From the NCBI RefSeq assembly GCF_007741535.1, contig NZ_CP036525.1, forward strand, positions 5,580,001 to 5,644,000: a stretch of DNA of 64,000 nucleotides, written 5' to 3'. A program made the position numbers and the translations under genes. This document shows positions 8,918 to 17,666 of the stretch, one piece after another (the first letter of the stretch is position 1; every line of letters begins with the position of its first letter). This DNA is from Rubripirellula lacrimiformis (GTDB lineage: Bacteria; Planctomycetota; Planctomycetia; Pirellulales; Pirellulaceae). Below the pieces are notes generated by a model. It was not told the origin of the DNA. It searched no databases and saw only the letters and a list, made by a program, of their open reading frames with translations.

Positions 8918-11100
8918 TGTCGAAACCGCATTCCACCGGCACCGGCCGGCTGTGGCGTTTGTGCCAGAAAGAACTGAAAGAGACCAGCCGCGATCGACGT
9001 ACCATCGTCACGCTGTGCCTGATGCCGCTGTTGGTGTATCCGCTGCTAAGCATGGCGCTGAATCGGTTTCTGTTGTCATCGGACACCGCCGCCCAAGTGC
9101 CCTACAAGATCAGTGTCGCGTCGGACGAAGCAGGCAATCGGCTCGATGCGTTGATCACCAGCCCAGCAGCGATGCCCCCCGAAGCGATTTTGAAGTCCAG
9201 TAGCGGCACGTTGGCCACGTTCCAGTATTTCAACACCAGCGATACCGTTGACGGCGTTCCGATGACGCCGATCGAAGCGCTGGAGCGGGGGATTGTCGAT
9301 ATCGCAGCAGATTTGTCGGTTGCCGAAGACGGCCAAGACATCATCGAACTGACCTCCTTTGCAGGCGACGCGAACAGCGAGAACGCGAGGCGTATCCTGG
9401 TTGAACGGATGCAGTGGTTCAAACTTGCCTATGCCGAACAAATCGCCGCCCCCCAAAGAGGCCCCTATCGATCACCTTTGAAACTGGTCATCGAAGAAAT
9501 CGGCGAAGCCAAGCAGGCGTCGATCCTGGCTACCGTTGTGCCGTTGGTGTTGGTGTTGATGACGATCACCGGCGCCGTCTATCCAGCCATCGACCTGACC
9601 GCTGGCGAACGCGAACGCGGCACGATGGAGGCGTTGATGGCGTCGCCTGTGCCACGATTCTATGTCTTGATCGCCAAGTACGTGGCGGTCGTGACGGTGG
9701 CGCTCCTGACCGCCCTTGCCAACCTGTTGGCGATGTTCACCACGCTTTGGTTGGGTGGACTGATGCCGCTGTTGACCGGCGGTGAAGCGGGGTTCCCGTG
9801 GATATCGGTGCTACAGATCCTGGGGCTATTGATTCTGTTCAGCGGATTCTTTTCGGCCGTCCTGCTATCGCTGACTAGCTTTGCCAGGTCGTTCAAGGAA
9901 GCACAGGCCTACTTGATCCCGGTGATGCTGCTGGCGTTGACGCCGGGGATGTTGTCGCTGATGCCGGGGGTCGAGCTAGCCGGACCGCTGGCGATTACCC
10001 CGTTGGTCAACATCGTACTGCTGGCTCGCGAAGTCCTTGGCGGTACGGTCCAACCGGCCGCGGCCGCAGCAGCCGTCGCCAGCACGATCGCCTACGCAGC
10101 CGCCGCGCTCGGGATCGCCGCAAGACTGTTCGGCAGCGACGCGGTGACTCGGACCAGCGAGCAATCGATCGCGTCCCTGTTCCGCCGTCCAGCGAAATGG
10201 ACCGATGTCCCGAGTCCTCAATCGGCAGCGCTCGTATTAGCGTTGTTGGTCCCGATCTACTTTGTGCTTTCCAATCTTTTGATGCAGTACTTGGGCGGCG
10301 TGAAAGCGGGCATGTTGTCAGGCGAAACGGACCTGACGGACCAGCAAGCAGCCGGATTGCAGATCCGCAGCATGCTGTTGAGCGCCGTGACGTTGATCTT
10401 GGTCTTTGGTTCGGTGCCGACGATAGCGGCTTGGTTTGGACGCAATCGATTCAAGTCAACATTCCGGTTGTTCGCGCCGTCGATCGTCGCCGTCATCGGA
10501 TCGATCGTGATTGGACTCGGTGCCTGGGCCGTCGCACACGAAGCCTTTGTGGCGGCCGAGTGGTTTGGCATCGGCGGGCTAAGCGAAGAACGAATCGCAC
10601 AGACACGAAAGGTTTTGAAAGCTTGGAAACTGGTGCCGCCATGGCTATTGTTGGCGACATTAGCGGCGACACCAGCGATCATCGAAGAGCTGTGTTTCCG
10701 CGGCTTCTTATTCTCGTCACTGCGAAAAGTTCTTTCGCCCTGGAAAACGATCCTGTTGACCAGCCTGCTGTTCGGACTGTTCCATGTCTTGACGGGAAAT
10801 GCCCTGCTGATCGAACGGTTCATTCCGTCGACGCTGCTGGGGCTGGTGTTGGGCTGGATCGCATATCGAAGTGGCAGTGTATTGCCCGGGATGGCGATGC
10901 ACTTCGTTCACAACGGGCTGCTGGAACTGGTCGGGCACTACCACGAAAGCCTGGAGTTTCTGGGCGCCGACTTTGACAACCAAACGCACCTGCCGCCAAC
11001 CTGGATCGCGGTGGCCACATCGATCGCAATCGCGGGCCTGATCATCGTCTGGCTGGGCACACGCTCCAAGTCGCTGCCGTCATCACCCAAGCTTTCGTAG
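8917..11100 (+). CDS. ABC-2 permease fused to a CPBP intramembrane protease
   Basis: The product is 727 residues. The N-terminal part is an ABC-2/NatB-type permease: a first membrane helix at about 30-48, a large extracytoplasmic domain to about 200, then several helices with the GERERGTMEAL segment typical of this class. The C-terminal part (about 500-720) is a CPBP (Abi, CaaX-protease-like) domain with EELCFRG (E590, E591, R595), a histidine in LLFGLFHVL and a last motif HFVHN starting at H662. All putative catalytic residues are present. Start ATG 8917 follows GGAG by 6 nt and overlaps the ATPase stop. Transport and proteolysis in one chain suggest processing of an exported peptide or lipid-modified substrate, which is inference only. 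Confidence 0.85.
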   Translation: MSKPHSTGTGRLWRLCQKELKETSRDRRTIVTLCLMPLLVYPLLSMALNRFLLSSDTAAQVPYKISVASDEAGNRLDALITSPAAMPPEAILKSSSGTLATFQYFNTSDTVDGVPMTPIEALERGIVDIAADLSVAEDGQDIIELTSFAGDANSENARRILVERMQWFKLAYAEQIAAPQRGPYRSPLKLVIEEIGEAKQASILATVVPLVLVLMTITGAVYPAIDLTAGERERGTMEALMASPVPRFYVLIAKYVAVVTVALLTALANLLAMFTTLWLGGLMPLLTGGEAGFPWISVLQILGLLILFSGFFSAVLLSLTSFARSFKEAQAYLIPVMLLALTPGMLSLMPGVELAGPLAITPLVNIVLLAREVLGGTVQPAAAAAAVASTIAYAAAALGIAARLFGSDAVTRTSEQSIASLFRRPAKWTDVPSPQSAALVLALLVPIYFVLSNLLMQYLGGVKAGMLSGETDLTDQQAAGLQIRSMLLSAVTLILVFGSVPTIAAWFGRNRFKSTFRLFAPSIVAVIGSIVIGLGAWAVAHEAFVAAEWFGIGGLSEERIAQTRKVLKAWKLVPPWLLLATLAATPAIIEELCFRGFLFSSLRKVLSPWKTILLTSLLFGLFHVLTGNALLIERFIPSTLLGLVLGWIAYRSGSVLPGMAMHFVHNGLLELVGHYHESLEFLGADFDNQTHLPPTWIAVATSIAIAGLIIVWLGTRSKSLPSSPKLS

Positions 11101-11101
11101 T

Positions 11102-11164
11102 GGGATTCGCCAGAATTTCCTTCCTTCACACGGGCACCGGAGAAAAGGACTTCTGGCGAAGTAC
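11102..11164. terminator. Inverted repeat between convergent genes
   Basis: GGGATTCGCCAGAATTTCC at 11102 and GGACTTCTGGCGAAGTAC at 11147-11164 are near reverse complements around a spacer of about 26 nt. They lie between the 3' ends of the permease gene (11100) and the sulfatase gene (11184). The right arm is itself a small hairpin with loop TGGC. Related sequences occur at 15542-15560 and 35884-35901. A role as a two-way terminator is inferred from position. Confidence 0.5.
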
Positions 11165-11183
11165 GTTGCGGTTGTTGGATGGT

Positions 11184-12713
11184 CTAGTCGCGAAAATATT
11201 CTTGCGGGAACATTGCCTGGGGTGACTTGGCTGGATCTCGCTTTGGAAATAGCGGTCCGCGGTCTTCCAACAGCGGCATCTCGTCGCCCTGAGAACTCTG
11301 GATCATTTCCCAAAGTTGATCGTTCAACTCTTGAACTCGCTCGGCATGCTCCGGTGCATCCACCAGATTCCGCATCTCACCCGGGTCATTTTCCAAGTCG
11401 TACAGTTCATCACGATCCCACAGACCGTGGCACCGAATGTACTTCCAACGCCCACCGATGATCGCATGCAACGTTGGCGTATGCGGGTAGTTGCGTTCCC
11501 AATAATACTCGTACAACAGATGCTGGCGAACCGGCCCGGCGTCATCTGATCGACAAGCCGTCTTCCAAAAGCTTTGTCCGTCGATGTCGCTGAACTGATT
11601 GGCCCCGGCGGCTTCCAACATCGTGGGTGCGATGTCGATGTTTCCGACAACGCTTTCGACGACTGTCTGTGGCGGAATCTTGCCTGGAGCCGCCATCAGC
11701 AAGGGCACCTTGGCACTGGCTTCATAAGCGACGCGTTTGTCGATCAACCCATGGTCGCCAAACTGGAAACCGTTATCTCCCATGTAAACGAACAATGTGT
11801 TGTCGGCCAATCCATGCTCGGATAGATAGCCACGAAGTCGTCCCACGCTATCGTCGACCGCCAGCAATGATTCGCAGTATCGTCGATAGTAAACCGCGGG
11901 CGAAAATCCTTTCAGGTTGTATCCAAAGTCGACACCATGGCGGCTGTTGCGTTGGTTGCGAACCCACATCGGCAACTTACCAGCATCCATTTGCTCGACG
12001 GTGGGAACATCGATCGGCAGTGGCTGCTGGTCATAACGGCCCCGATGTCGATCGGCCGGTACAAAGTCGGCGTGGACCGCTTTGTGACTGACGTACAGAA
12101 AGAATGGCTTCGACGTGTCGGTTTGCTGCAACCAATCGATCGCATAGTCGGTCAGTTCGTCGGTCAGATACCCGTTCTGGGGCACTCGCCGACCGTTGAT
12201 GTTGAGCCCGTCATAGGTGGTCTGGGGAACTTCGCGAGTCGTCCCATGTCCATCGGGCCAATACGTGCCCTGACCCTTGAACGAGATCCAATGGTCAAAG
12301 CCGCGTTGAGGGTCGTCGACTTCCCCGCCCATGTGCCATTTGCCGATGAAGGCCGTTTGATACCCGGCGGACTGCAACCGCTCGGGGAAGAACACCAAAT
12401 CGGGGTCGACGGGGTGGTAGTTATCGACGACTCGATGGTTGTGAGCATACTGGCCCGTCAATATGGATGCTCGACTGGGAGAACACAGCGAAGTCGTGAC
12501 GTACGCGCTGGTGAACATCGCACCATCTTTGGCGATCGAATCGATGTGGGGCGTTTCCAGAAACGGATGCCCGGCAGCACCGAAGCAATCAAACCGATGA
12601 TCATCGCACAACACGAACACGATATTGGGCGGTGTATCGGCGGCCGATAGTCGGACACCGGCGGAAGACACGATCAGCGAGAAACCAACAAGGACGGTGC
12701 GTAGGAAGTTCAT
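11184..12713 (-). CDS. Secreted sulfatase (formylglycine-dependent)
   Basis: From ATG 12713 the protein is 509 residues with an N-terminal signal peptide (about 1-25, ending LSAAD). The sulfatase core starts at NIVFVLCDDHR, with metal-binding D37 and D38. The CxPSR motif LCSPSRASILTGQ puts the modified cysteine at C77, so the enzyme needs formylglycine maturation. A second metal-site motif is YMGDNGFQFGDHG. It would hydrolyse sulfate esters, probably of algal polysaccharides as in other marine planctomycetes; the exact substrate is unknown. A longer frame to 12890 lacks signal-peptide character. It converges with the permease gene. Confidence 0.9.
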   Translation of the reverse strand: MNFLRTVLVGFSLIVSSAGVRLSAADTPPNIVFVLCDDHRFDCFGAAGHPFLETPHIDSIAKDGAMFTSAYVTTSLCSPSRASILTGQYAHNHRVVDNYHPVDPDLVFFPERLQSAGYQTAFIGKWHMGGEVDDPQRGFDHWISFKGQGTYWPDGHGTTREVPQTTYDGLNINGRRVPQNGYLTDELTDYAIDWLQQTDTSKPFFLYVSHKAVHADFVPADRHRGRYDQQPLPIDVPTVEQMDAGKLPMWVRNQRNSRHGVDFGYNLKGFSPAVYYRRYCESLLAVDDSVGRLRGYLSEHGLADNTLFVYMGDNGFQFGDHGLIDKRVAYEASAKVPLLMAAPGKIPPQTVVESVVGNIDIAPTMLEAAGANQFSDIDGQSFWKTACRSDDAGPVRQHLLYEYYWERNYPHTPTLHAIIGGRWKYIRCHGLWDRDELYDLENDPGEMRNLVDAPEHAERVQELNDQLWEMIQSSQGDEMPLLEDRGPLFPKRDPAKSPQAMFPQEYFRD

Positions 12714-13041
12714 CAATTGCGTTCGTTTTGGAAAATGGGCGTGTCCGTTTGGACGACGCAGCAAGAAACCCAGCACTGCAAAACAGGCTGGGGCAAAATT
12801 ATCGTCTCCCATCCCCCCGCGATCCTGACGCCGCAGGCCGCGCGGGGCAGCCAGTGCCCCCAAGTCCAGTGTCCAGTGCCGCACCTGCAATGTCCAGCGC
12901 GGGTATCCAGCATGGACTGCGGTGGGGGAAAGGAAAGGGAAAGTCGATCCGCCGACTTAGGGGCCAGCGGCCTAGGGGCGGGCGACTTAGGGGCCAGCGA
13001 AGATGACGGTTGCGGTCAGTTCGTCCAAGCGGGGGCGTGGA
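12714..13041. other. Intergenic region with short direct repeats
   Basis: These 328 bp lie upstream of the sulfatase and downstream of the DUF2059 gene. CGACTTAGGGGCCAGCG occurs at 12953 and again at 12983, and CCAGTG-type motifs recur around 12850-12880. I find no convincing coding frame; the sulfatase promoter should lie at the left end. Confidence 0.5.
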
Positions 13042-13587
13042 CTACTTGGCCGGGTCTGCGGTTCCTTGGGCGGCTTCCTGAGAAGCCGCACGCATCTCGG
13101 CTTCTCGCTTGGCCATCGCCGCTTGCAGTTCAGCCATGTTGGCTTGCACGCGTTGGCCACCGATCTGAGCGCCTGCGGCGGCCAGCATCGGCAATTTCTC
13201 GGCTGCCTTGCGTCCCACAGGAGTCTCGTAGAAGGCGGTCAATTCCTTGATCTCGGCTTCGGTAAAGTTGTCTCGGTACAGTTTGATCAGGTCGCCCTTG
13301 ATCACGGCAAAAGCCAGGTGCTTCTGCAGAAACGACTTCATCACGTCGGTAAACGCACCCATTTGAGGGTTCTGCTGAACTTGCATGGCAAGCATTTGGT
13401 CGATGGTTTTGCGGGTAGTCTCTTCCATTTTCATGACCGAAAGAAACTTCTCGATCGCAGCCGAATGCGAATCTTCGGCGACAACGGCCGAGTCATCAGC
13501 GACTTTCGTCGGTGCAGCGTCTTGGGCAAACGAAAACGTGCCCATCGCCATTGCGATGCACAGAACGGAAAGGACTCGGATCTTCAT
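13042..13587 (-). CDS. DUF2059 family exported protein
   Basis: The product is 181 residues starting at ATG 13587, just before a signal peptide (MKIRVLSVLCIAMAMGTFSF, cleavage near AQDA). The mature part, about 45-150, has the DUF2059 pattern: a helix with EETTRKTIDQML, then YRDNFTEAEIKELTAFYETP and VGRKAAEKLP. The tail is rich in Ala, Glu and Gln. The family is periplasmic and of unknown function. A longer frame to 13995 lacks family similarity. The gene is divergent from the BRCT-MerR-TPR gene, with 257 bp between them. Confidence 0.82.
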   Translation of the reverse strand: MKIRVLSVLCIAMAMGTFSFAQDAAPTKVADDSAVVAEDSHSAAIEKFLSVMKMEETTRKTIDQMLAMQVQQNPQMGAFTDVMKSFLQKHLAFAVIKGDLIKLYRDNFTEAEIKELTAFYETPVGRKAAEKLPMLAAAGAQIGGQRVQANMAELQAAMAKREAEMRAASQEAAQGTADPAK

Positions 13588-13844
13588 GGTGACCTTGGGG
13601 GGTTGGATCGGCACGGAAATCGAAACTGAAAGTCGATTCGATGCCCTGAAAAAATGCCGCGTACGATTCGCGGCGTGCGTCGCAGGGAGGGGGCCCCCTG
13701 GGAGACACGATTGTAGCCGCAGGACGACCCTAGAGCCAACTTTGGCACTTTCATTGACGGGTCGACATTTCTCTGGGTGACAACGAGTGCGAAACTTGAC
13801 AGGTTTTACGTCGACGCCTCGCCCAGGACCGTCAAATCTGAATA

Positions 13845-15437
13845 ATGGGTGATGATCGGCCGCGTTCGGCCTCCGCTTGTCCTTGTTTGCTTCGGAATGC
13901 CCCGTTGACGTTTCCGCCAGACACCGACGATTTTGATCGCCAAGACCCGGCCGACGTTTCGGCAGTTGCCGATGATGTGGCGGCGGAGGATCCAATTCCC
14001 GATCAAGCGGTTTGCGACGGCGGCAGCGACAACGTCCAGCTGAAAGCCAGCGTCCCGGAAAACGGTGACGCGAATGTCCGTGCGTTCGAGGAAGACGACC
14101 TGGAAGAGAGCGACCTGGAAGACAGCGATGCGGACGCCTCCGTCACGCTAGGACTGGTCGCCGACGCCGGATCGCCGGCCGATAGCGTTGCGGGGAAACG
14201 AGTCGCCCTGGTGGGTCGATTCGGTGGCATGAATCAGCGTGAGGCGACGAATGTGCTGCGGTCCTACGACGCGGCCGTCGTCGACCTAGACGCCAATGCG
14301 ATCGACTGGGTCGTGGTCGGTGCGGACGAATCCCCGCTGGCCGAGGCCGAATTGATCGGTGACTCGATTCGCGAATTGGCTGCATCGGGGCAGTTAGAAA
14401 TCCTGCACGAAACGGATCTGTGGCAACGTCTGGGACTGGTCGAAATCGAACAAGCGATCCGTCGCTATTACACGCCCGCCATGTTGGCTCATCTGTTGGG
14501 AGTTTCCGTCCGCGTGATCCGACGCTGGCAGCGGCGCGGCCTGATCACGCCAGTACAAACATTGCATCGGTTGCCGTATTTCGATTTCCAAGAGGTCGCC
14601 ACAGCGCGGCGATTGGCGTCATGGATCGCGTCGGGTGCCAGCCCGCAAGCGATCGAACAGCGATTGGTCGAATGGGTCGAAGTGCTGCCCGATATCCAGC
14701 GACCGCTGGATCAGCTATCGATTTTGGTCGAAGGCAAACACGTCCTGATGCGGCAGGGCGAAGGCTTGCTGGAACCAGGCGGACAATTGCGTTTCGATTT
14801 TGATGCGTTGGACGATGATGATGACGAATCGACCAGCTTTGACGTCGATGCACTGGATCACGCCGATGATGACGACGACGACCTGACCTTTCCACCGGCG
14901 ACGATATCGATCTTCACCGACGTGGCCGACATCCCCGACGAATACTCGCTCCGCCATTCGACCGAAGCGCTAAATGACCCGTTGTTGGCGGCAGCGTTTG
15001 TTGCCGAGGACGACGGAGACTTTGCGGCCGCCGTCGACTACTGTCACGCCATCATCGCCCGCGACGGGCCGCGTGCGGATATCAGTTTCCAGATTGGCGA
15101 ACTGCTGTATCGGTTGGGCGAAGTGGTGGCGGCTCGCGAGCGTTATTACAGCGCGATCGAAGTCGATCCTGATTTCGTCGAAGCACGTGCCAGCCTAGGA
15201 AACGTGTTGTCCGAAACCGGTCAGTACGAGTTAGCGGTTGCGGCGTTCCGCGGTGCCCTGTCCCTGCATACCGACTATGCCGACGTGCACTACAACTTGG
15301 CCCAGGTACTGGATCAACTGGAACGATCGGTGGAATCCAAGCATCACTGGAAACGGTTCTTGGAACTGGCTCCCGATAGCCCCTGGGCGGGCGAGGCGCA
15401 GCAGCGGATCGTGGCGATCGAAAAGAACGACGGCTAG
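13845..15437 (+). CDS. BRCT-MerR-TPR multidomain protein
   Basis: The product is 530 residues. An acidic N-terminal stretch is followed by a BRCT-like domain (about 115-195, GKRVALVGRFGGMNQREA), then a MerR-type winged helix (about 205-275) with YYTPAMLAHLLGVSVRVI and RRWQRRGLITPV. A linker of Asp runs (about 320-350, DDDDDES and DDDDDDL) leads to TPR repeats (about 380-520). The order suggests a DNA-binding regulator with protein-interaction modules, perhaps linked to DNA damage or chromosome biology through BRCT. No effector-binding cysteines of classical MerR sensors are seen. The true start could be later than ATG 13845, since the first 30 residues are not conserved-looking. Confidence 0.75.
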   Translation: MGDDRPRSASACPCLLRNAPLTFPPDTDDFDRQDPADVSAVADDVAAEDPIPDQAVCDGGSDNVQLKASVPENGDANVRAFEEDDLEESDLEDSDADASVTLGLVADAGSPADSVAGKRVALVGRFGGMNQREATNVLRSYDAAVVDLDANAIDWVVVGADESPLAEAELIGDSIRELAASGQLEILHETDLWQRLGLVEIEQAIRRYYTPAMLAHLLGVSVRVIRRWQRRGLITPVQTLHRLPYFDFQEVATARRLASWIASGASPQAIEQRLVEWVEVLPDIQRPLDQLSILVEGKHVLMRQGEGLLEPGGQLRFDFDALDDDDDESTSFDVDALDHADDDDDDLTFPPATISIFTDVADIPDEYSLRHSTEALNDPLLAAAFVAEDDGDFAAAVDYCHAIIARDGPRADISFQIGELLYRLGEVVAARERYYSAIEVDPDFVEARASLGNVLSETGQYELAVAAFRGALSLHTDYADVHYNLAQVLDQLERSVESKHHWKRFLELAPDSPWAGEAQQRIVAIEKNDG

Positions 15438-15541
15438 GAACCATTGGGGATCCCCCCCGGTTGAACGTGAGAACCGTGACGAGTGGCGAGTTGATTTCGT
15501 TCGTCGTTTAGCCGCAAGCGGCCGGGGATCCAAGCACCCGT

Positions 15542-15560
15542 CGTGGGATTCGCCAGAATT
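15542..15560. repeat. Short dispersed hairpin repeat
   Basis: GGGATTCGCCAGAATTCC is nearly the same as 11102-11120 and the reverse complement of the type seen at 35884-35901, with the invariant GCCA/TGGC centre. It lies about 100 bp after the BRCT-MerR-TPR gene and could act as its terminator. Confidence 0.6.
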
Positions 15561-15668
15561 CCTTCACTTACCCGCCCAAGTATCGCCCCCCTCACCCAAC
15601 GCCGTTAAGGAAATTTTTCGAGTGAATTAGGTAACCAGGATAGCTTTTGGAGGGCCATAAATGAAATA

Positions 15669-15724
15669 AGCCAGGCTCCCCCCAAAATCCTCGACTACAT
15701 CGTCGAAAGAAAAGGAGCCTGGCT
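15669..15724 (+). promoter_or_regulatory. Inverted repeat masking the transposase ribosome binding site
   Basis: AGCCAGGCTCC (15669-15679) and GGAGCCTGGCT (15714-15724) are perfect 11-bp reverse complements. The downstream arm contains the AAAGGAG ribosome binding site and ends directly before ATG 15725. An mRNA including both arms would hide the start, whereas a transcript beginning between the arms would not. Confidence 0.65.
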
Positions 15725-17164
15725 ATGAGTAACAGTGGCAAGGATGCTGCTTCGAAACAGAAGCAATCAATGACTCAAGGTGAACAGCTGGCCAAAGCGA
15801 TTCGCTGGATCGCCAACGACCAATTATTCGCAAAGGTTCGTGTTCACGGCAATGCCAATTGGGTGCCGACTCACTTGATGCAGGTCGCAATTCTATGGGT
15901 TTGGAGTAGTCAATCATTGCTCGTCGAATCCACCAAAGACGCGATCAAAAGTGTCGAGAGCTTATTCGGTACGACCGGGATTCATTCGTATCAGACGCTG
16001 ATCACTGCACTGCAGAAGTACACCGAGCAAATCCTTCCGCCACTGGTCCAACGAATGCATCATTTGATGGAGAAGACAGATCAAGCAAGTTTTCGCATCG
16101 GGATTTGGTTGGTGTTGGCCGTCGACGGTTCCCGCTTGGATGCTTGCCGAACCCTGGCCAACGAGAAGCGGTTCTGCAAGCCAAAGAACAAAAGGGGATC
16201 GAAGAAGAACAAGAAGAAGAACAAGCGTGGTCGACACGCCAACAAACGAAAACCGGTGAGCAAAAAGAAGAACTACAATCCGCAGCCCGTCGGTCCTCAA
16301 GTCTGGCTCACGCTACTGTGGCATGTCGGACAGCGATTGCCATGGGCATGGAAAATCGGACCGAGTTATTCCAGCGAACGAGCCCATCTGTTGGAAATGC
16401 TGAATGCTTTAGACCTACCGAAAAACACGCTCATCTGCGGTGATGCTGGTTTCGTCGGCTACGACTTTTGGAACGCGATCGACAGCCACGGCCATCACTT
16501 CCTGACGCGTGTCGGAAGCAATTGTCGCTTCCTGAAGCAACTTGGACGGGTTCGCGAACGTGATGGCATCGTGTACTGCTGGCCGAAAGAAAAACAGCAA
16601 CGCAAGCAGCCGCCGTTGGTCCTTCGGCTACTTCGCTTTCACGACGGACGTGGCGAAGTCTATCTCGTCACCAACGAATTGAACTTACGCAAGTTAAGTG
16701 ATTCGCGTGCTGGGGAAATTTATCGAAAACGCTGGGGAATCGAAGTGCAATTCCGATCCTTAAAGCAAACTTACGGTCGTTCGAAACTGCTCGGGCGAAC
16801 GCCGGATGTCGTCGAGCACGAGTTAACCTGGTCGCTTGTCGGTCTTTGGATGGCGCAGTTACTGGCGCTTCGCGAACAAATCGATCGGATCGAACCGGCG
16901 GCTCAAACGAGCGTCGCGATGGTGTTACGAATATTGCAAAACATCCTGCACTGCCCCAACGAGATACCCGCGCGGGGCGAATCGCTTCGGAGTCTCTTGG
17001 CCGGTGCGTTGACGGATACATACGACCGCGCAAGTAAAAAGAAAAGTCGCAACTACCCACGCCGAAAAGAGGAACCCCGGACCGGCCCACCCACAATTGA
17101 ACTCGCCACCGCAGAGCAACAGAAGCTTGCCAAAGCTGCACTGGACCTCTCAAATGCAGCATGA
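15725..17164 (+). CDS. IS4-family transposase
   Basis: The 479-residue protein has DDE-type segments: LVLAVDGSRLD for the first aspartate, LICGDAGFVGYDFW for the second and the YRKRWGIEVQFRSLKQTYG (YREK-type) stretch for the glutamate. A strongly basic insert rich in Lys/Asn/Arg (about 155-185) may contact DNA. Start ATG 15725 follows AAAGGAG and an overlapping inverted repeat. The gene fills the element and ends 21 bp before its right end. There are no frame breaks, so it is potentially active. Confidence 0.92.
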   Translation: MSNSGKDAASKQKQSMTQGEQLAKAIRWIANDQLFAKVRVHGNANWVPTHLMQVAILWVWSSQSLLVESTKDAIKSVESLFGTTGIHSYQTLITALQKYTEQILPPLVQRMHHLMEKTDQASFRIGIWLVLAVDGSRLDACRTLANEKRFCKPKNKRGSKKNKKKNKRGRHANKRKPVSKKKNYNPQPVGPQVWLTLLWHVGQRLPWAWKIGPSYSSERAHLLEMLNALDLPKNTLICGDAGFVGYDFWNAIDSHGHHFLTRVGSNCRFLKQLGRVRERDGIVYCWPKEKQQRKQPPLVLRLLRFHDGRGEVYLVTNELNLRKLSDSRAGEIYRKRWGIEVQFRSLKQTYGRSKLLGRTPDVVEHELTWSLVGLWMAQLLALREQIDRIEPAAQTSVAMVLRILQNILHCPNEIPARGESLRSLLAGALTDTYDRASKKKSRNYPRRKEEPRTGPPTIELATAEQQKLAKAALDLSNAA

Positions 17165-17185
17165 AAAATTTCCTTAACGGCGTTG

Positions 17186-17560
17186 CCCCTCACCCCAACC
17201 CTCTCCCCCCATTCCATCCAAGTCGAACTTGGATGAAACCGGGGGAGAGGGGGCTAAAAAAGGGACCAGCGTGCGGAGCCGATGTAGGCCGGATCAAGGA
17301 GCGCAGCGACGCGGATCCGGCAATCCCCCACGCCATGCATCGCCCCCCTCACCCCAACCCTCTCCCCCAATCCCATCCAAGTCGAACTTGGATGAAATCG
17401 GGGGAGAGGGGGCTAAAAAAGGGACCAGCGTGCGGAGCCGATGTAGGCCGGATCAAGGAGCGCAGCGACGCGGATCCGGCAATCCCCCACACCAAGCATC
17501 CCCCCCCTCACCACCAATTCCATCCAAGTCGAACTTGGATGAAACCGGGGGAGAGGGGGC
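17186..17560. repeat. 159-bp tandem repeat built on a long hairpin
   Basis: Two full units and a partial third have a period of about 159 bp. Each unit has CCTCTCCCCC, then the palindrome ATCCAAGTCGAACTTGGAT (8-bp arms, CGA loop), then GGGGGAGAGG, which together fold as one long stem. It then continues with GGGACCAGCGTGCGG and a 42-bp second hairpin starting GTAGGCCGGATCAAGG. The last unit has lost the second part. The left end is the target duplication of IS4-family element B. No gene is seen. Confidence 0.85.
17284..17325 (+). repeat. Dispersed 42-bp REP-like hairpin (GTAGGCCGGATC family)
   Basis: The sequence starts GTAGGCCGGATCAAGGAGCG and ends GGATCCGGCAATC, with CCGGATC and GATCCGG as stem arms. 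Further copies lie at 17443-17484, at 21410-21451 (with three or more substitutions) and, inverted, at 62803-62844. All are intergenic. Confidence 0.8.
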
Positions 17561-17666
17561 TGAATTGGCAACCGGCGAATCAACGGAAACACTTCTGCCT
17601 ACCTGCTTTACTTCCTTTGCACACGATGGTGGCAAACAGGTGGGCATGGTCTGGTGGGATTTCGTT

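Larger units (their letters stand above)
15597..17185 (+). mobile_element. IS4-family insertion sequence B (1589 bp)
   Basis: The terminal inverted repeats are 23 bp and perfect, starting CAACGCCGTTAAGGAAA and mirrored at the right end. A 9-bp direct repeat CCCCTCACC flanks the element (15588-15596 and 17186-17194). It is inserted in the first unit of the 159-bp hairpin array that continues at 17186. It holds one intact transposase gene and a hairpin over the ribosome binding site. The ends and transposase are unrelated to the element at 4147-5667 beyond family level. Confidence 0.93.
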
